DNA of 64,000 nucleotides from Chondrus crispus (GCF_000350225.1 NW_005179298.1:1-64000), one strand, 5' to 3'; numbered from the stretch's first letter, positions 20,977-33,240 are shown. The notes: generated from the letters alone by a model not told the origin. A program made the numbers and translations.

Positions 20977-23900
20977 CCTCAACCGCTCCTTCGCGGATTA
21001 ACCCCAGCCTGCACGAACAGACTAAAAGGGGGAGCGAATGAGGTCGGCGGACCCTATCGGAGGGTCACAGCCTACGACGCGTTCAAGTCAAGTCGTCTTG
21101 ACTTCTCAGACGTCAAGGACGCGAGACAGAAGAACAGGACAGTACGAACTGCCTGAAAAAAAATGTTGAGCCCTCGTAATGACCGACATTACGAGGACCG
21201 CAAAACCCCGTTCGGATCGGAAAAGTCGGACGACCCCCCCCCCGAACAGGATTGCCGGACGATCCGTTAAGTCCAGCAACCACGGCGAGGAGGGAAGCCC
21301 GACGAACGAGACGATCAGCGGTGGGATCACGAGAGCCCTCGGTGGGCGGAGCTAACGACAAGAATGCCCGTCGCTTGTGTCTCGGAATATCCGAGAAGGT
21401 GGAGGCTCACGGCGAGCCATCAATCAGCATCCGGGTTAGACAGCCCGGCAGAAGACCGGATCATGGTCCTTTCGGTTTGGGTTGGATGCGAGAAGACGCG
21501 CGAAACGCGCAGGCAGACGCGCAGGCGAGGGGAGCGGCGTCAGGAGAACGCGCGCTAGGGCCGTTCAATAAGAGCGGGGAAGCGAGAGCAACTCAGTCGG
21601 AGGGGCACCAATATATGCGCACGGACGCGAGACACTTCAAAACTGCCGCCGAGACATGCCCCGTAATAAGGAAAATTACGGGGGACGAGAAAGTTACACG
21701 TGAGCGGCGCCGGAGGTGCGCGCCATGCGCCAACACCGCTTGCGTCATCACCAAATCACCCCGCCACGATCCCCCGGAAATAACGGAAAATCAACGGTGG
21801 CAATTACACCAGCACGTGCATGGCGCACGGGGGTACTGTACCCCATACGAAAAGCAAGGAGAAGGCCGACGGCGCTGAGTTAGGGTACAACGGTACCGAG
21901 CAGAAAGTACGCACGTCCATCCCCACAACGAAGGGGAGGAAGGTGCGAAGTCGACAACGGACGCTTCGCAATCCCGGCACCCACAAGCCGCCCGATTGGC
22001 TTTCCCTCCTAGGCCCCTCCTCACGCGGACCGCGGCGCACCGGTGGTGCGCGTGGCCCGAGCCGCCCTCCAGCGAGCGACGACGCGCGGGTTGGCCACCG
22101 CTGAGGAGGGGAAGAAAGCAGCCACCCCCGCGCTTTCGAGCCCTCGCTACCGGAACCGAGGGGCGCGGGAGGGGCGAGAAGACGCTCCCACCTACATCGC
22201 TGACATCTCCACTGCGCCGTACGGATCCCCCCTCGATTTACACCGAATACAGGAAGCATACCGAGGTCGGCATAATGAGCCTAGAACGGAGACCCGAAGA
22301 CGACCAAGCTTGCCCCACCGAAGCGACTGTCCCCCTGACATGCGGGATCACGCCACCGACCGCACTCCGCATGACGCGTCGTACTCGCGGCGCAGGGGTG
22401 CGACAACGGATAGGTCCGCCTCCGTGGTCGACCACGTCGAGCGCAGTACCCCCGTCAAGGGGCTGTCTGTACCTCGAAGACCGCGGAGATCACGTACTCG
22501 ACCGACGTGGCATCGCCACAAGGGGCCCCGACGGGGGCCTTGCTGAAAGGGCACACGACGTCCCCTCGCGGCACGACTGGCAAGAGGATCTCGTCACCTA
22601 TGCCTTTTGCGGAAAGGCCCCCAACCGTCGCGAGGGCGTACCCCGCACTGGAGTGAGTGACTGTCGAAATAAGGGGGTTGGATAAGGCCTCCCCGAGATA
22701 GTGTACCGAGAGAGAGACGGCCTCAGAGAAAGATTGAGACGCCTCACGAGGGGTAGCGGACGAAGACAGAAAAGGGAATATGGCTCCGTCTACGCAAGTG
22801 AAGTGGAACCCGAAATTGTTCCAGCGCCGTCCGCCAGAACACTGTCGCTCGTGTCGCGGAAGCGCAACCATGCCGCTTCGAGCATACCGAGGCGCGCCAA
22901 TTAAGAAAGCACGCAGCTCTGTCCCGTCCCGCCGTCGACGACGAGGAGCGACAAGTCTGATACGCTATGAGAGGCGGCACCCGCCACGGATGCCGAGACG
23001 AGCGGCCGTGAGTGCGTCCGCATAACGATAACCACCCCTTCTCCGGTTAATAGAGGGGGTGGCGCAGACCAGGGCAAGGCAATTCGGCAGGGGAAGAAGG
23101 GGTAAACACGCGACCCCACAAGTGCTTCGTAGCCGAGGAATCAGAAAAAAAGAGAGAGACGGACCTCCGTAGGTCCAGCCCCAATCTCCTCCGCGAAAGT
23201 TTTGACCTTTGAAGAACGAAATGACCACCGACCGCCTATTGTCAAGGACCCTCGGGGTCCGTAAACGTTAACGCAAGCGACAGTTCAGGGCTAGAAACCG
23301 ACGAACGACCTCCCTGAGGGGGACACGATGAGAGCCGACCTCGAGGAAGGACCGAAATTCGGGACAACAGAGGAACAACCGTTGTTCGAAAAGTATGTGC
23401 CCATGTTTCGACCGGATGGGATGGTCTATGAAGGGTTCACCGAGTTCGCCAGCTACGGTGACTTTGCACCATACACCCTCTGAGGGTACGTGGTCGTGAG
23501 GAAGAATGCTCGGGCGAATACGCGTTTTGAGAAGGACGCGAGGGAAGAGGAGGCCTGACGTCAACATAAGAAACCGCGTGGAACAAGGGCATGTGATGGG
23601 GAGGTCGCCCTCCATACTCCCCCAAGAATCTTGTCGTCAAGAGCGCGGCTCGAATGGGGCTCAAGGGGAGAGATTGACAAGGAACGGATCGCGAAAGTGT
23701 GCGGAGATCGCGGATACCATGAGCTCGGACGGCGGAGCTGTTCCAGAGAGATATGGACGAGCTAGCTCGTGAAAGTAATTGCGAGTTGTGAAGCCCTTAC
23801 AGCATCGGACGCTGCATCCACTCCAGAGGGAATGTCACGGCCGTGACCTGAAGATGGAGAGCTATGTCACGGCGCTTCAGCGGAAAGACATTTCGAGGAC

Positions 23901-24364
23901 TTTTGTTGTACACTTCGGTGTGTGGTTCCGACGCAGTCTCTTTTGGTACGTCTGTCGGAGGGACGTTACATGAAGAGGGTGCGACGTACAGAGAGCTTGC
24001 GCGTATCACTGGGGCGATGGCGGAGCTATAGAAGAAGCAGAGGATTGTTGGGGGCGCACGAAACGTGTCGCCGGAGGCTGAAGAGCAATACAAACCGCAC
24101 ATTGACGGACAAGGACAGGACGGGGATAAGTCCCAACTCGACGAGGGCCTGTCTGTGAGCGGGGAGTGGGACTACCGACGTGTTTGAGGGGTATCACGAG
24201 AAGACTTGGAAACGTTAAGGAAAGACTCGGATTTATTTACGGGGGTCGTAACTACTGTCGCGACCGCTAGCGACTCGCGTGGCGGAAGCAAACGGACGCT
24301 TAAGGGACTAACGAGAGGCGGATTAACGGAGGCGTACCGAGGGATCGTCGGTGTACCCGAGAGC
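20977..24364. other. Post-pol segment of the Gypsy element without recognised genes
   Basis: 3.4 kb, purine-rich on the + strand. Open frames of 130-230 codons exist on both strands (for example 21252-21878 + and 22455-22871 -), but none shows a domain or sustained coding-like sequence. It is the downstream (3') flank of the antisense ORF. Confidence 0.35.
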
Positions 24365-26711
24365 TCAACGATTCGGATCGTTGGAAGGTTCCGACGACCC
24401 TGTAGCACGGGCCCTCGGAGGGCAATAGCTTGGATGACAAGGCAATTCGGCCTCCGTTTCATGAAGCGGAGGAAGCGTGGCCTCCCCGACGGGATCCCAA
24501 CCCCGGGGCGGATCAGCAGAGATCGCGGGTCCGTCGGTCGTGGAGATGCCGTACCCGCGATCCTCATAAGGATCTCGGAGACCCTGCTGCGGCGCGGACG
24601 TAGCGCGCCCCAGGGGCCCGACACGAGCGGCTCTGAGAGCGTCACGCTCCCCGCGATATCGATCGCGGTCGGCAACGGCGCGCTGGAGATCGCTCGGGCG
24701 ACGAGAGGAGGCCCTACGTAAAGCCTCAAGTTCGCCATGAGCCCCGCGGAGCTGGGCCGCGAGGGAGTCGCGCTCCGCAGCGAAGGATTGGCGCTCCGCC
24801 CCGAGGCGACGCGCCTCGCTGCTACGCTCAAGATACCAGTTCGTCAGGGTCCGCAGTAGGCCCTCTATGCTCCAAGTCCGATCAATTAGGTTCCCCAGGG
24901 CGCGGGACAACCTGGGGATTGCGGTGATCTCTCGGCGAGTTAAATCGAGACGGAGCGCTTGGACCCGCGGGGCACCAGGGTACCTAACGGAACCAAGGGA
25001 GGGGAGCGGAGGTAACGTAGACTCCGCCACCGTGCGGGGACCGATATCGGGAAGGCCCCGTACCACGTTTGTCCCAGCCGACGCGACGGCTGGGGACTCC
25101 CCGTCGAGGTCGCGATACCTCTTCCGTCGTGCCTCTCGCGCAGTAGAACCGACACCCCCTTTGCTCCGAGAGGGGACCGCCAGGAGGGGATTCGGACGTG
25201 CCATGAAGGCATCTCCTTGACAATCATAAGCCAGGAAGGAACTCCGGGTCCCTGTCGTGTAGTCGGTCCACGGTCGCCTGTTACGTTCGGGCACCGCGAC
25301 GGCGCGGTGAATCAAGTCAAGGACCGAGGTGTAGGACCATGGGACATTCGGGGAACCGCGCTCCAAGGGGTGCAGGGTCACGTCGGGCAGAGGCGGCGCG
25401 ACCGGACCCAGGAAGGACAGCACATCGACGGGCTGTACGAAGGCGCGTCCATGTACCGAGACCTCGCTCATGAAAGCGTTACAGGTGGACCACGCCCATT
25501 CGCACTCGTAATTGTAGACAAGTTCCTCATACGCCGGGTGTCTCGAGTCAGCACACGCGAAGCCGAAATGCTTCAATGCGTAGGGGAGTAACGGATGCAC
25601 TCCCAACGAAGGGAGTGCCTCCCCTACGCCCGGCTGGAGCTCCGGAAAATCGCTTCGTGATAGGCCCGGAGAGAAGGCAGCGGATGGGAAGACACGACCG
25701 TCGTCCTCATCGGCGTGGCGGTACGCTGACCAATCATTAGGAGCCAGGGCGATATGGTGGATGCGCATCAGAGCGCAAGCGGACTTCTGCAGAGCCGCAC
25801 GAACCCTTGAGTAGGCACGAAGACGGGGGCTGACGTACAACCCCGCTACCTCTGAAAGGATAAAACGACGGGGAGCTCGGGTGTCCCGGTGGAAGAGGTA
25901 CGTCGACATTAGATCGACGTATTCGACCTCTTCCACACTATAGGCAAACGTCCTATCACTGGGTATCTCGTCCGGAATTTGGTAGGGAGCACCGTCCCCC
26001 TCGGACAACAGACGACCCAAGGCCAGGGACGCCTCCGCTGCCAGGCCACCTTCGTAAATGGTGCGGATCCGGAGCACGTCGGGGCGCAGGTAAGCCCTCG
26101 TCAGAAGTTCGCCGACAGTCACGCACGACCGAGCGTGACGGCGCCACGCGTAGTTTAGGCGGCTGAGCGGTAACGGAACCGACCGCTTCAGGGGCCCCCC
26201 CCAGCCACTGCGTAGAGGTGTCGGCCACCTCTTCCTCCGTGGCCCTGCCAAGCCGGGACGCTGTCGTCGGAGCACTAGGGCGCCGGCAACTACCGGAAGC
26301 TCCATATGAGCCCTCTGCAGGCTGATACGTGCCCTCGCACGACCATGCCACGAGCTCCGCGCCGGGGGAACCACCGCCGACACCGACACGCGCAGGCCGA
26401 GAGGGCATCGGACCCCCTGCCACCAAGGACGATGGCGCGCTGGGCGGCAAGGCGGCGAGCGATAGAAGACTTGGCTCTTCGGGCACTGTAGGGACCCGGG
26501 GCCCTCGGGCCTTCCGGAACGGACGGGGAGGCCACCACGGCGTCGGAGCAGCAGCGTTGACAACGGTAGGAGGTAGTCGTGAGGCCCCCGCCTCCTCGAC
26601 GGAGGCGGGGTCATCAAGGGTCGGGGCGCAGACGACCGGCGCGTCCGATCCACTGCCAGACGACGACCGCGGAAGCGAGGGGCTGTCCCGAGGGGTAGCC
26701 CGGGGCGACAT
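24365..26711 (-). CDS. Long antisense ORF of the Gypsy element (about 780-890 aa), one frameshift, function unknown
   Basis: It runs opposite to gag-pol, starting near the 3' LTR. ATG at 26711 (MSPRATPRDSPSLPR; an in-frame ATG also exists at 27056) opens a Pro/Ser/Ala-rich N-terminus. At the C8 run 26195-26202 the frame must shift by one base to continue as GGPLKRSVPLPLSRLNYAWR, followed by about 600 residues of protein-like sequence, for example SVEEVEYVDLMSTYLFHRDT, RFILSEVAGLYVSPRLRAYS and KHFGFACADSRHPAYEELVY. The last 200 residues are a probable coiled coil (ERSSEARRLGAERQSFAAER, DSLAAQLRGAHGELEALRRA). I do not recognise the family. The other frames over the same stretch are arginine-rich or interrupted, so this frame is the likely coding one. 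It could be a regulator, a second structural protein, or a captured gene. Confidence 0.55.
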
Positions 26712-27080
26712 AGTGAGGACGAAAGGGCGCCAGCCGATTAGGCAGACGAGAGAGTAGGGGGGCTCGTGGAGAAGGAGAAAGAACGCCGCTTGCCGGGTCG
26801 GAGGGAGAAGAACGGACTCCCCCGGAGGGAGTAGCGGGGTAATGCCGACGGCGAGCCCCAAAGGCACGCGCACAACCGCACAGCGGCAGGGAGCCGATGC
26901 CGAAGAGGGGGAGACGAGGTCCCCGGTTGACAGGAAGGGGGTCGAGAGGTCAGCACGCGCGCAGAGGAGCACGAGACAGGACCCCGGGGATACCGACCAG
27001 AGAGCGGAGCCGTGAGAAGGAGCGAAAGGGGCCGTATCGAGTACGCGGTTAGACATGGCTCACGCTCTACAAGCACCCGT

Positions 27081-27111
27081 GGACGCGGACGTCCCCGCTT
27101 AAGGGGGGGGG
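27081..27111 (+). promoter_or_regulatory. Polypurine tract region before the 3' LTR
   Basis: AAGGGGGGGGG ends three bases before the 3' LTR, where plus-strand DNA synthesis would start. The flanking sequence repeats at 20946-20976. Confidence 0.6.
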
Positions 27112-27114
27112 CCG

Positions 27115-27783
27115 TGTAGTATAACCCCCCCCTGGGGCTTTATTTTAGATTAGATCAACTCAGAATCGGATCGGTTACTGTAGAGCTCGATGCTCTACAG
27201 TACCACCACGTGTACCCCCGAGTACAGGGGGCGCGCGTGTACACGTGTACGCGCGGCACCGAAGAACGCACGCACACGTGTACTGTCAGCCCCGATGGCT
27301 GACAGTATTACAGTGTCGACCGACCGCTACAGTACGTCGCTACAGTACATCGGTACTGTACTACTATGATAGGTTATTATGTACATTAAATATAGGGCGG
27401 ACCGGCGGCGGTGGAGGAGGATAAGCACGGACTTGTCACCCACCGACCGTCAAGGTCCGACTTCCCGCTTATTCTAATGTAGCGTTCGCTAACTACCTTA
27501 GAGCGGCACCGAGCGCGGGTTGAGGACGCGCGCGGTACGCCCACGAGCCGGCTCCGCCTCCGCCCGTCGGTACTGGATCGTCACCCAGTACCGCGCGGGG
27601 GCGTCGAGGCGTCGAACCGCTCGCGCGTACCGGCGTCCTCCCCGTTCCCGCTCTACCACGCTACCCGGGCCCGCTGCCCGGTGCCGTTAGCTGGTGTCCG
27701 GCTTCACCCCCGTCTTCCCGTTCGGACGGGGTCTACGTCGAGCTGTGCATACACCCCTCTCCGTTGGGGGTGTCTATGCTACA
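27115..27783 (+). repeat. 3' LTR of the Gypsy element
   Basis: TGTAG...CTACA ends. 669 bp, nearly identical to 12928-13595. Confidence 0.92.
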
Positions 27784-27788
27784 GTTAT
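27784..27788. repeat. Target-site duplication, right copy (GTTAT)
   Basis: Directly after the 3' LTR; pairs with GTAAT at 12923-12927. Confidence 0.55.
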
Positions 27789-28463
27789 CGCGCGGTGCGG
27801 CGGCTACCAGCCTGCGCAGTAGCACAATGACGGGGTCGCTAATACCAGTAGAGGGTATGCGGAGTGCCACACGGGGCGCTGCGCCAGTTCGCCATACTTG
27901 AAGACCAACATCTGCAGCGTGACCGCTGCAGGATCGAGGAGTTGAATGTCATCACGGCGTAAATTGCGGATGCTGGTAGGGCGCCCGCAAATGACGAAAC
28001 CCAAGGCGACTAATCCCCAACGCTGCAGTTCTTGGCTTGAGGCGGCAGTGAGGGCACGATGTAGGGCTTAAGCGGCGAGTGCTGCAGGGAGTGGGGCAGA
28101 CCGAGAGGGTGGACCAGTAGTTCAGCGGGCGTCCTGTGCTAAGAACCCGCGTCGCGTAGCCTGAACGAGCGGATGAGCGGTAGGGTCTGTCAGACCCATC
28201 CGGCGATGTTGTGCTCCGATTGCTGCGATGTAGGGACGCAGCGAACTACCTCGCACCGTCCCGCGATCGTAGATCGTTCCAATGTAACATGAGATGGTGC
28301 GTGGGGCGGCAGGGAGCGCGGGCTGTGCACAGCGCTGGCAATACAGATCGAAAGACTCCCAGTGCCATTGGTAACCCCCCTGGGTACTTCTTGACAATGT
28401 CCGTCCAAGTAGGTGCGCCGCTATGCGTGATCCAGCTAAATCCCCAAGTAAATTGGTGGCGCC
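27789..28463 (-). pseudogene. Tyrosine recombinase, N-terminal half, frameshifted
   Basis: The amino end (about 28460-28122) shows the SAM-like DNA-binding part: LLGRTLSRSTQGGYQWHWES, LPAAPRTISCYIGTIYDRGT, LRPYIAAIGAQHRRMGL. It stops at 28122. The catalytic domain then resumes in another frame as LQRWGLVALGFVICGRPTSI RNLRRDD, the region that includes the first catalytic arginine area, and after another shift near 27850 reads IPSTGISDPVIVLLRRLVAA up to the Gypsy insertion. At least three frame changes beyond the insertion itself make it non-functional. Confidence 0.65.
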
Positions 28464-29120
28464 TATAGTCCCTTGTGTACGCCAACGTTGCGCTGCTTGA
28501 ACCTGAAGGCGATTGAGCTCCACGGCGGGGTCAGGCACGGTATTCGGTGAAAGATCGCTGCGGCGCGAGCGGTTTGATACCACTGCTGCCCCGTCCACGC
28601 TGGGGCGATCATGACTCCCCGACCGGCGGTAGCCAGAGCGCGCGCCCAAACGCCGAGCAGCGCGGGACGAGGTACGACGACGGGGATCCCTGGCGATCTG
28701 CGCGGCTCTGGAAGCGCGTTGCCGTCGTGCGGAGAGAGGCGCGAACGGAAGCGGCGCTCGAGGATTAGTTGAGCGTCTCGCGGGAGTTCCCATGCGAAGC
28801 TGTCGCCGCGGCGTGAGAGACGATCGGCCCAGCAGTTTAACACGGACGGGAGGTGGCGCGTCGACAGCGTGACGCCGTGAAGCTCGCACAAACGCCGCAG
28901 GCGTCGGAGCTTGGCGTGAAGGCGCGGCGAGCGGCTTGTCATGTTCCGGACGATGTATGCCGTGACGAGGGAGTCGGTTACGAGCTGTACCTGTCGCCCC
29001 CGAGCGAACTGGACGAACTGCTCCAGGGCGTTGAGTGTGGCAGTAAGCTCCAGTTCGTTGATGTGAGCTCCTTCCTCGTTCGCCGTGAAGAACCCCGCGG
29101 CCGGCACCTGCCCGTTCCAT
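28463..29120 (-). pseudogene. RNase H domain of the tyrosine-recombinase element
   Basis: Removes RNA from the RNA-DNA hybrid. GAHINELELTATLNALEQF (second acidic residue), VQLVTDSLVTAYIVRNM (third aspartate, TDS) and LPSVLNCWADRLSRRGD (ADxLSR) are diagnostic of DIRS-type RNase H. The first strand, TDASMAGWGA, is left behind at about 34770, which is how the 5.5-kb interruption was recognised. The ORF runs on to 28463 past the domain in sequence typical of the RH-YR linker. Confidence 0.75.
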
Positions 29121-29795
29121 CCCTAGTAAACCAAACGCAGTGCCACCGCAGTACGTACCGTGCAGTGCCTCCGTAGGATACCCGTAGTACGTGTGGGGTG
29201 CAGCAAGGGCACTGTGCTCTCCACACGTGGAATCCGTATTGATACTGGGAGTGACCCACAGTGGCATTACGACCCTACTGCGTACATACGAGGGTGCACT
29301 GCGGGTGCACTGCAAATGAGCCCCCTAGAGGAGCTTCTTTTAACATATGAAATACCTCATACATCGCCTATATCAGAGGCCATCTGATGGCGCCGTATGA
29401 GAATCGTACACAAGCCAAGTGTTTGCTTTCTACTCGCATGCACATACACTCCACGTTGAGCAATTGTCGACTTACGATTCGTATATCTATTCACACGTGT
29501 CCTCCTTTCAAGAATTTTCACCATTCATCTCATTTACCTCCCCACCGCCACCTTGCACCGATCCATTTCATAGTGCGACCAGCCGCCAGCCGACCACGCC
29601 TTAATTTTCTCCACCTCTCCGCCGCGTTCCGTCGTTCTCGCTTTCTTGACTAGCCCCGCCGCAAAACGCCATGGGGCCGACATGCGGCCCGTCCGCTCGT
29701 CCAGGGGCTCGCCCCCATTCGTCCGAAGCAAACAATCCATTGCACGTTGCGCTGAATGCCGCGTAGACTTGATATCCGCTCAGCCAGGTTATAAA

Positions 29796-30758
29796 TCATC
29801 TTTGTGATACCCGAAATCGCACCAGACATGGCGCAATTCTCGTCAAATCCATTGAGGAATGCGGAACCTTTACCTGCATTACTTGCACTAAAGCCCCAAG
29901 ATAGACATCGGGGACAATCCTAAGCAAGACGCTATTGAGCTTCTCAAAACCGGAAAGTTGAGAAGCAAATTGGAAGTAAGCAGACCTGTTCCATTGCGCG
30001 AAGCTCACGAAAATTTCTTTCACAATCCTGAAATCCCCGACTACAGCGCAAAACATAACGCTAGTGGACTGAATGGTAGTCGCTTCCTCCATGATTAGGA
30101 TAGCAGCCACTTGGGAAGTCGCACACCATGGGGTCACTTTCCTTTCAGCGAATCGTGCGACTGTCTCAAGAGAAGCCTTAATCTCTACCACTTCCTCTTT
30201 GTCAGAATACAGAAATCGCCGCCGAAAATCCTGTCGTAAGGACTTCTCCAGTTACTCTCAATTCCAGGTGAGTCTGCCGAAAAACGCAGCGAAGTGTCTG
30301 GGATCTTAACTCTCATGTCTCGCCAAACATGTGAAAAACAACTTGCCCAGACGTCTGCCTCACTGACAGACCTCCAAACTTGGCCCATAGCAGTAAACTG
30401 TTCTCTGTTGCATGCCCAAACCCTTCAATAATGCATTCAGAAGAGTCTCAGATGATGGAGCTACACGGAGAGAGCAATGGCTCAGAGCGAGAGCTGCTGC
30501 GGACTGAGCGTCTACTTTTCCGTTCTTGATCGCGTCAAGAAAACCTCTTCCTGCCTCTCCGCAGGTAGGATCGATTTCCAAGGAGACGTCCGGTGATATC
30601 AGTGTATTTGTCATCAGTTGGGTAGAGTGATCATCCCATCGCTTGTGTACAGCGGGAAGCACGAGAAGCGCAATAAAAGAGTGTACGAAGCCACACAATA
30701 CGGAAAGCGGAGTCGTGAACTGCGCAAAACATGCCAAACTTCTGCCATTTTGCGTCAC
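29796..30758 (-). pseudogene. Unassigned degenerate ORF series
   Basis: Three minus-strand frames follow one another (30758-30360, 30388-30185, 30191-29796) with protein-like sequence such as SAAALALSHCSLRVAPSSET and ATTIQSTSVMFCAVVGDFRI. They overlap end to end, as expected for one gene broken by shifts, or for exons. No family recognised. Confidence 0.25.
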
Positions 30759-31437
30759 AAGATCGGGCTGGCTGCATGAAGACGTACGTTATGAGCGTAG
30801 AAGAGATGAAAGAACCAAAAAGCAAGACGTCAGCGTTGCGATTCTGGGCGGCGCATGCACGGGTACTGAGCGGGTGGTATGAAAAAGTGCACTCACCCCG
30901 TGAACTAGGAAGTAGTGCAAGCTCCGACCCGTGCTCTATCGTTCTCGATGCTCATGAGGCAGTTGTTGCATCCGTCCTGAACAAATTGTTGGATGATCTT
31001 GATTAGCGAACAGGACATGCGAGCCTTGAGCTTGCTCTGGGTCACCTCTGTCCGTAACACATGGTCGCCGGCTTCTTCTCTGGCCATTGCTGTCTTGGAG
31101 AGCAATCTGGGGCTCGCTGTTAGTCGTTTCGTTGGAGTTTTGTCAAATGTACGCACGACAAGCGATAAGGATTCTTAGAGGGCTCGTATCAGATAAAATG
31201 CCGAGGCGAAAATGAATCGGTGCCGCGGGAAACGGTCAGCGTGGCTTCTTGAACCTACTACTGACGCATCGTCCAAGCACATGTGTTTTTTCTTTGCGCC
31301 TCTTCTCCAAGGCACACAGCAATATAGTAAAAAAGCTCTAAACCATCCCCACAAGGCGAGATGAAATTCATGCATTGAACAAGATGGAAACTTTCCATCA
31401 TGAGAACTTTTGATAAGCTCAGTACATTCCGTCGTCT

Positions 31438-31902
31438 TTGAGTCAGATCGAAAATATTTGCCAGCTCAGGTCCAAGACCCGGACCCGGATGTTACCGCTA
31501 ATTGAACTGCTTGACGACACCATGGATAACCCGTACGGGCCTTGCCTTGCAATAATTCGGGCCGGACAAGCTCCAAGAAGTACTTCTCCGCATCTCACTA
31601 AGTCAGTGGAGGATGCTGTCTGGAAAGTATACGACAATGCATGGAATGCCGAGGATCTGACTGACGACTGTGCTCGAATTTCGTCGAGCGAAGACGTACT
31701 TGGATCTTTGCTTCGTGTTATCCCTGATCTGTGTGATGCTCCCTGCCCCGCAGGCCCTCGCTCTCTACGAGCGCACCGCAGTGCCAAAAAGCACGGTGGC
31801 GTCGTCAGCTTCACTATGGTTAACAACGTGTTCTTGGATGCTACCCGCAGCTGGCTGTGCAACGTCCATGTCGCGAGCTACAGGCGTCGCGGCTTGCTGT
31901 GA
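31438..31902 (+). CDS. Hypothetical ORF (154 aa), perhaps a fragment
   Basis: Reads like real protein in its first 110 residues (LIELLDDTMDNPYGPCLAII, KSVEDAVWKVYDNAWNAEDL), then becomes basic and ends. No domain recognised. It may be an exon or a relic of a larger gene. Confidence 0.25.
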   Translation: MSQIENICQLRSKTRTRMLPLIELLDDTMDNPYGPCLAIIRAGQAPRSTSPHLTKSVEDAVWKVYDNAWNAEDLTDDCARISSSEDVLGSLLRVIPDLCDAPCPAGPRSLRAHRSAKKHGGVVSFTMVNNVFLDATRSWLCNVHVASYRRRGLL

Positions 31903-32892
31903 GCAGTGACAGATGAGGAGACCCGTGACCACTGACCGCCATTTCGGACTCGCATACCGTCCTGCTGGATGACGCCAAGGGGTGGAAGGAGACGGGGCAT
32001 GAGCTTGGCAAACCCAGGCTACTGTATTGGAAGTTCATGCTGGATCTAACCACCCTGATTGGGGAAATGATGTGCGCGGAAAGGTGGCGAGCGTAGAGGT
32101 CGAGATCTAGGCGGCGATCGGGGCGATGTAGCGATGAGGGATGTTATGCGGTGGGCGGTGAGTTCTGCGGGGAGGTGGTGGATAGCAGCTACTTGGCCGG
32201 GGCAGCGGTGGAGGCGCGGTCGGCCGCGGCATCGCACAGTGCGGCTTCAGAGGGAGGGAGCGGCTCCTGGTGGGTGGGTGGGGGGAGAAGATTGGTGTGA
32301 GATTTGAGACTTGGGCAGGTTGGCGGGAAGTGCAACGGGGGGTAGACGTACAGTACCATGATGTCTAGATCGTCTGGGGCTTGGTGCTTGAGGTGGTACA
32401 TAGAGAAGAGATAGATGGTGCCCGCTGTGGTGGTGAGGAGGATGCCCATGCGGGGGTTCGGACTGAGCACGGCGGGATGTTTTGGAGGCGACGATGGGCA
32501 ACGCTCTGCCAGGAGCGGGATGCAGTACTTTAGAGAAGAAGTGGTGTGCTGTTTCGTTTGGGTCGTTTGTTTTTCACTAGATCAAGGGGCTCTGTCGTCG
32601 CCGTTTCTTCCACAGATTCATTGAACACACCTAAGGAGTACAGAGCTCCCACAAGGAAAAGGAGCCAACATCCAGCACAAAGGTTCTTCGCGGTATCGAA
32701 TTTCTGTAAGAGGGAACTTTTTGAGACGCAATCGACACTCTGGTCTTTGCAGTCCTTGTAACAACTTCCTCTCTCCCAAAAGACTGCTTGCATTGAGCGC
32801 TGCTTTTATGCTGGCCATACCCCCTGTCCCCTCTCTTCAGCCGCCCCCACCGTAGAAGGGCAACGGTATCTTCGCGATCGCTCCGCGCATGT
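31903..32892. other. No supported gene
   Basis: Short open frames on both strands only. The minus-strand frame 32470-32189 begins with a hydrophobic stretch (MGILLTTTAGTIYLFSMYHL) but has no recognisable continuation. Confidence 0.3.
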
Positions 32893-33240
32893 GTGCACCG
32901 GCCTCCAGGTCAAGCATCCTCATCCTCAGAAATATTAGAGCCGCATCTGCCGGATTCACGTCCCGCACACGGCTATGAGGACGTTTTGGATTGCGTTCTT
33001 AATGTGTTTTGTACTCATTGCGACCCAAACTACGAGTTACTCTGCGGCATGACACCGCAGCGACAATCAACGTCTTCGGCCTTTGTCATTCAAGGTCGTC
33101 ACATTCTGACAAACGCGCACTCCTTCGAACATTACACTTCAGTCGTAGTAAAAAACGCTACAGTGGCAAAACTTCCGCCGCAAAATTTCTCACCGTCGGG
33201 GTATTGGGTCAGCGCTTCTGCGATGAATGTATGAAACTGA
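32893..33240 (+). pseudogene. DegP/HtrA-like serine protease fragment
   Basis: Deg proteases have a trypsin-like domain with a His-Asp-Ser triad. The fragment matches the plant-type Deg2/Deg9 start of that domain: LDCVLNVFCTHCDPNYELLC, then QRQSTSSAFVIQGRHILTNA with the catalytic His in NAHSF (usually NAHVV). A shift near 33160 is needed to continue (KFLTVGVLGQRFCDE), after which homology ends before the Asp and Ser residues and the PDZ domains. So only the first third of the protease domain remains. Confidence 0.6.

Larger units (their letters stand above)
12928..27783 (+). mobile_element. Chromodomain Ty3/Gypsy LTR retrotransposon, 14.9 kb
   Basis: Two LTRs of about 668 bp bracket, in + orientation, a primer-binding site, gag with zinc knuckle, retropepsin, RT, RNase H, integrase and a C-terminal chromodomain. 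It is unusual for a 6.1-kb segment after pol that holds a long antisense ORF. The LTRs differ at about a dozen positions by eye (near 98% identity), so the insertion is fairly young, yet gag and pol each carry frame breaks. It sits in the recombinase gene of a tyrosine-recombinase element in the opposite orientation, with a 5-bp duplication. Confidence 0.9.

Noticed and set aside
26203..26653. N-terminal 150 residues of the antisense frame beginning at 26653
   Set aside because: They are arginine/proline-rich. The frame used from 26711 is more protein-like up to the C8 run, after which the other frame takes over.
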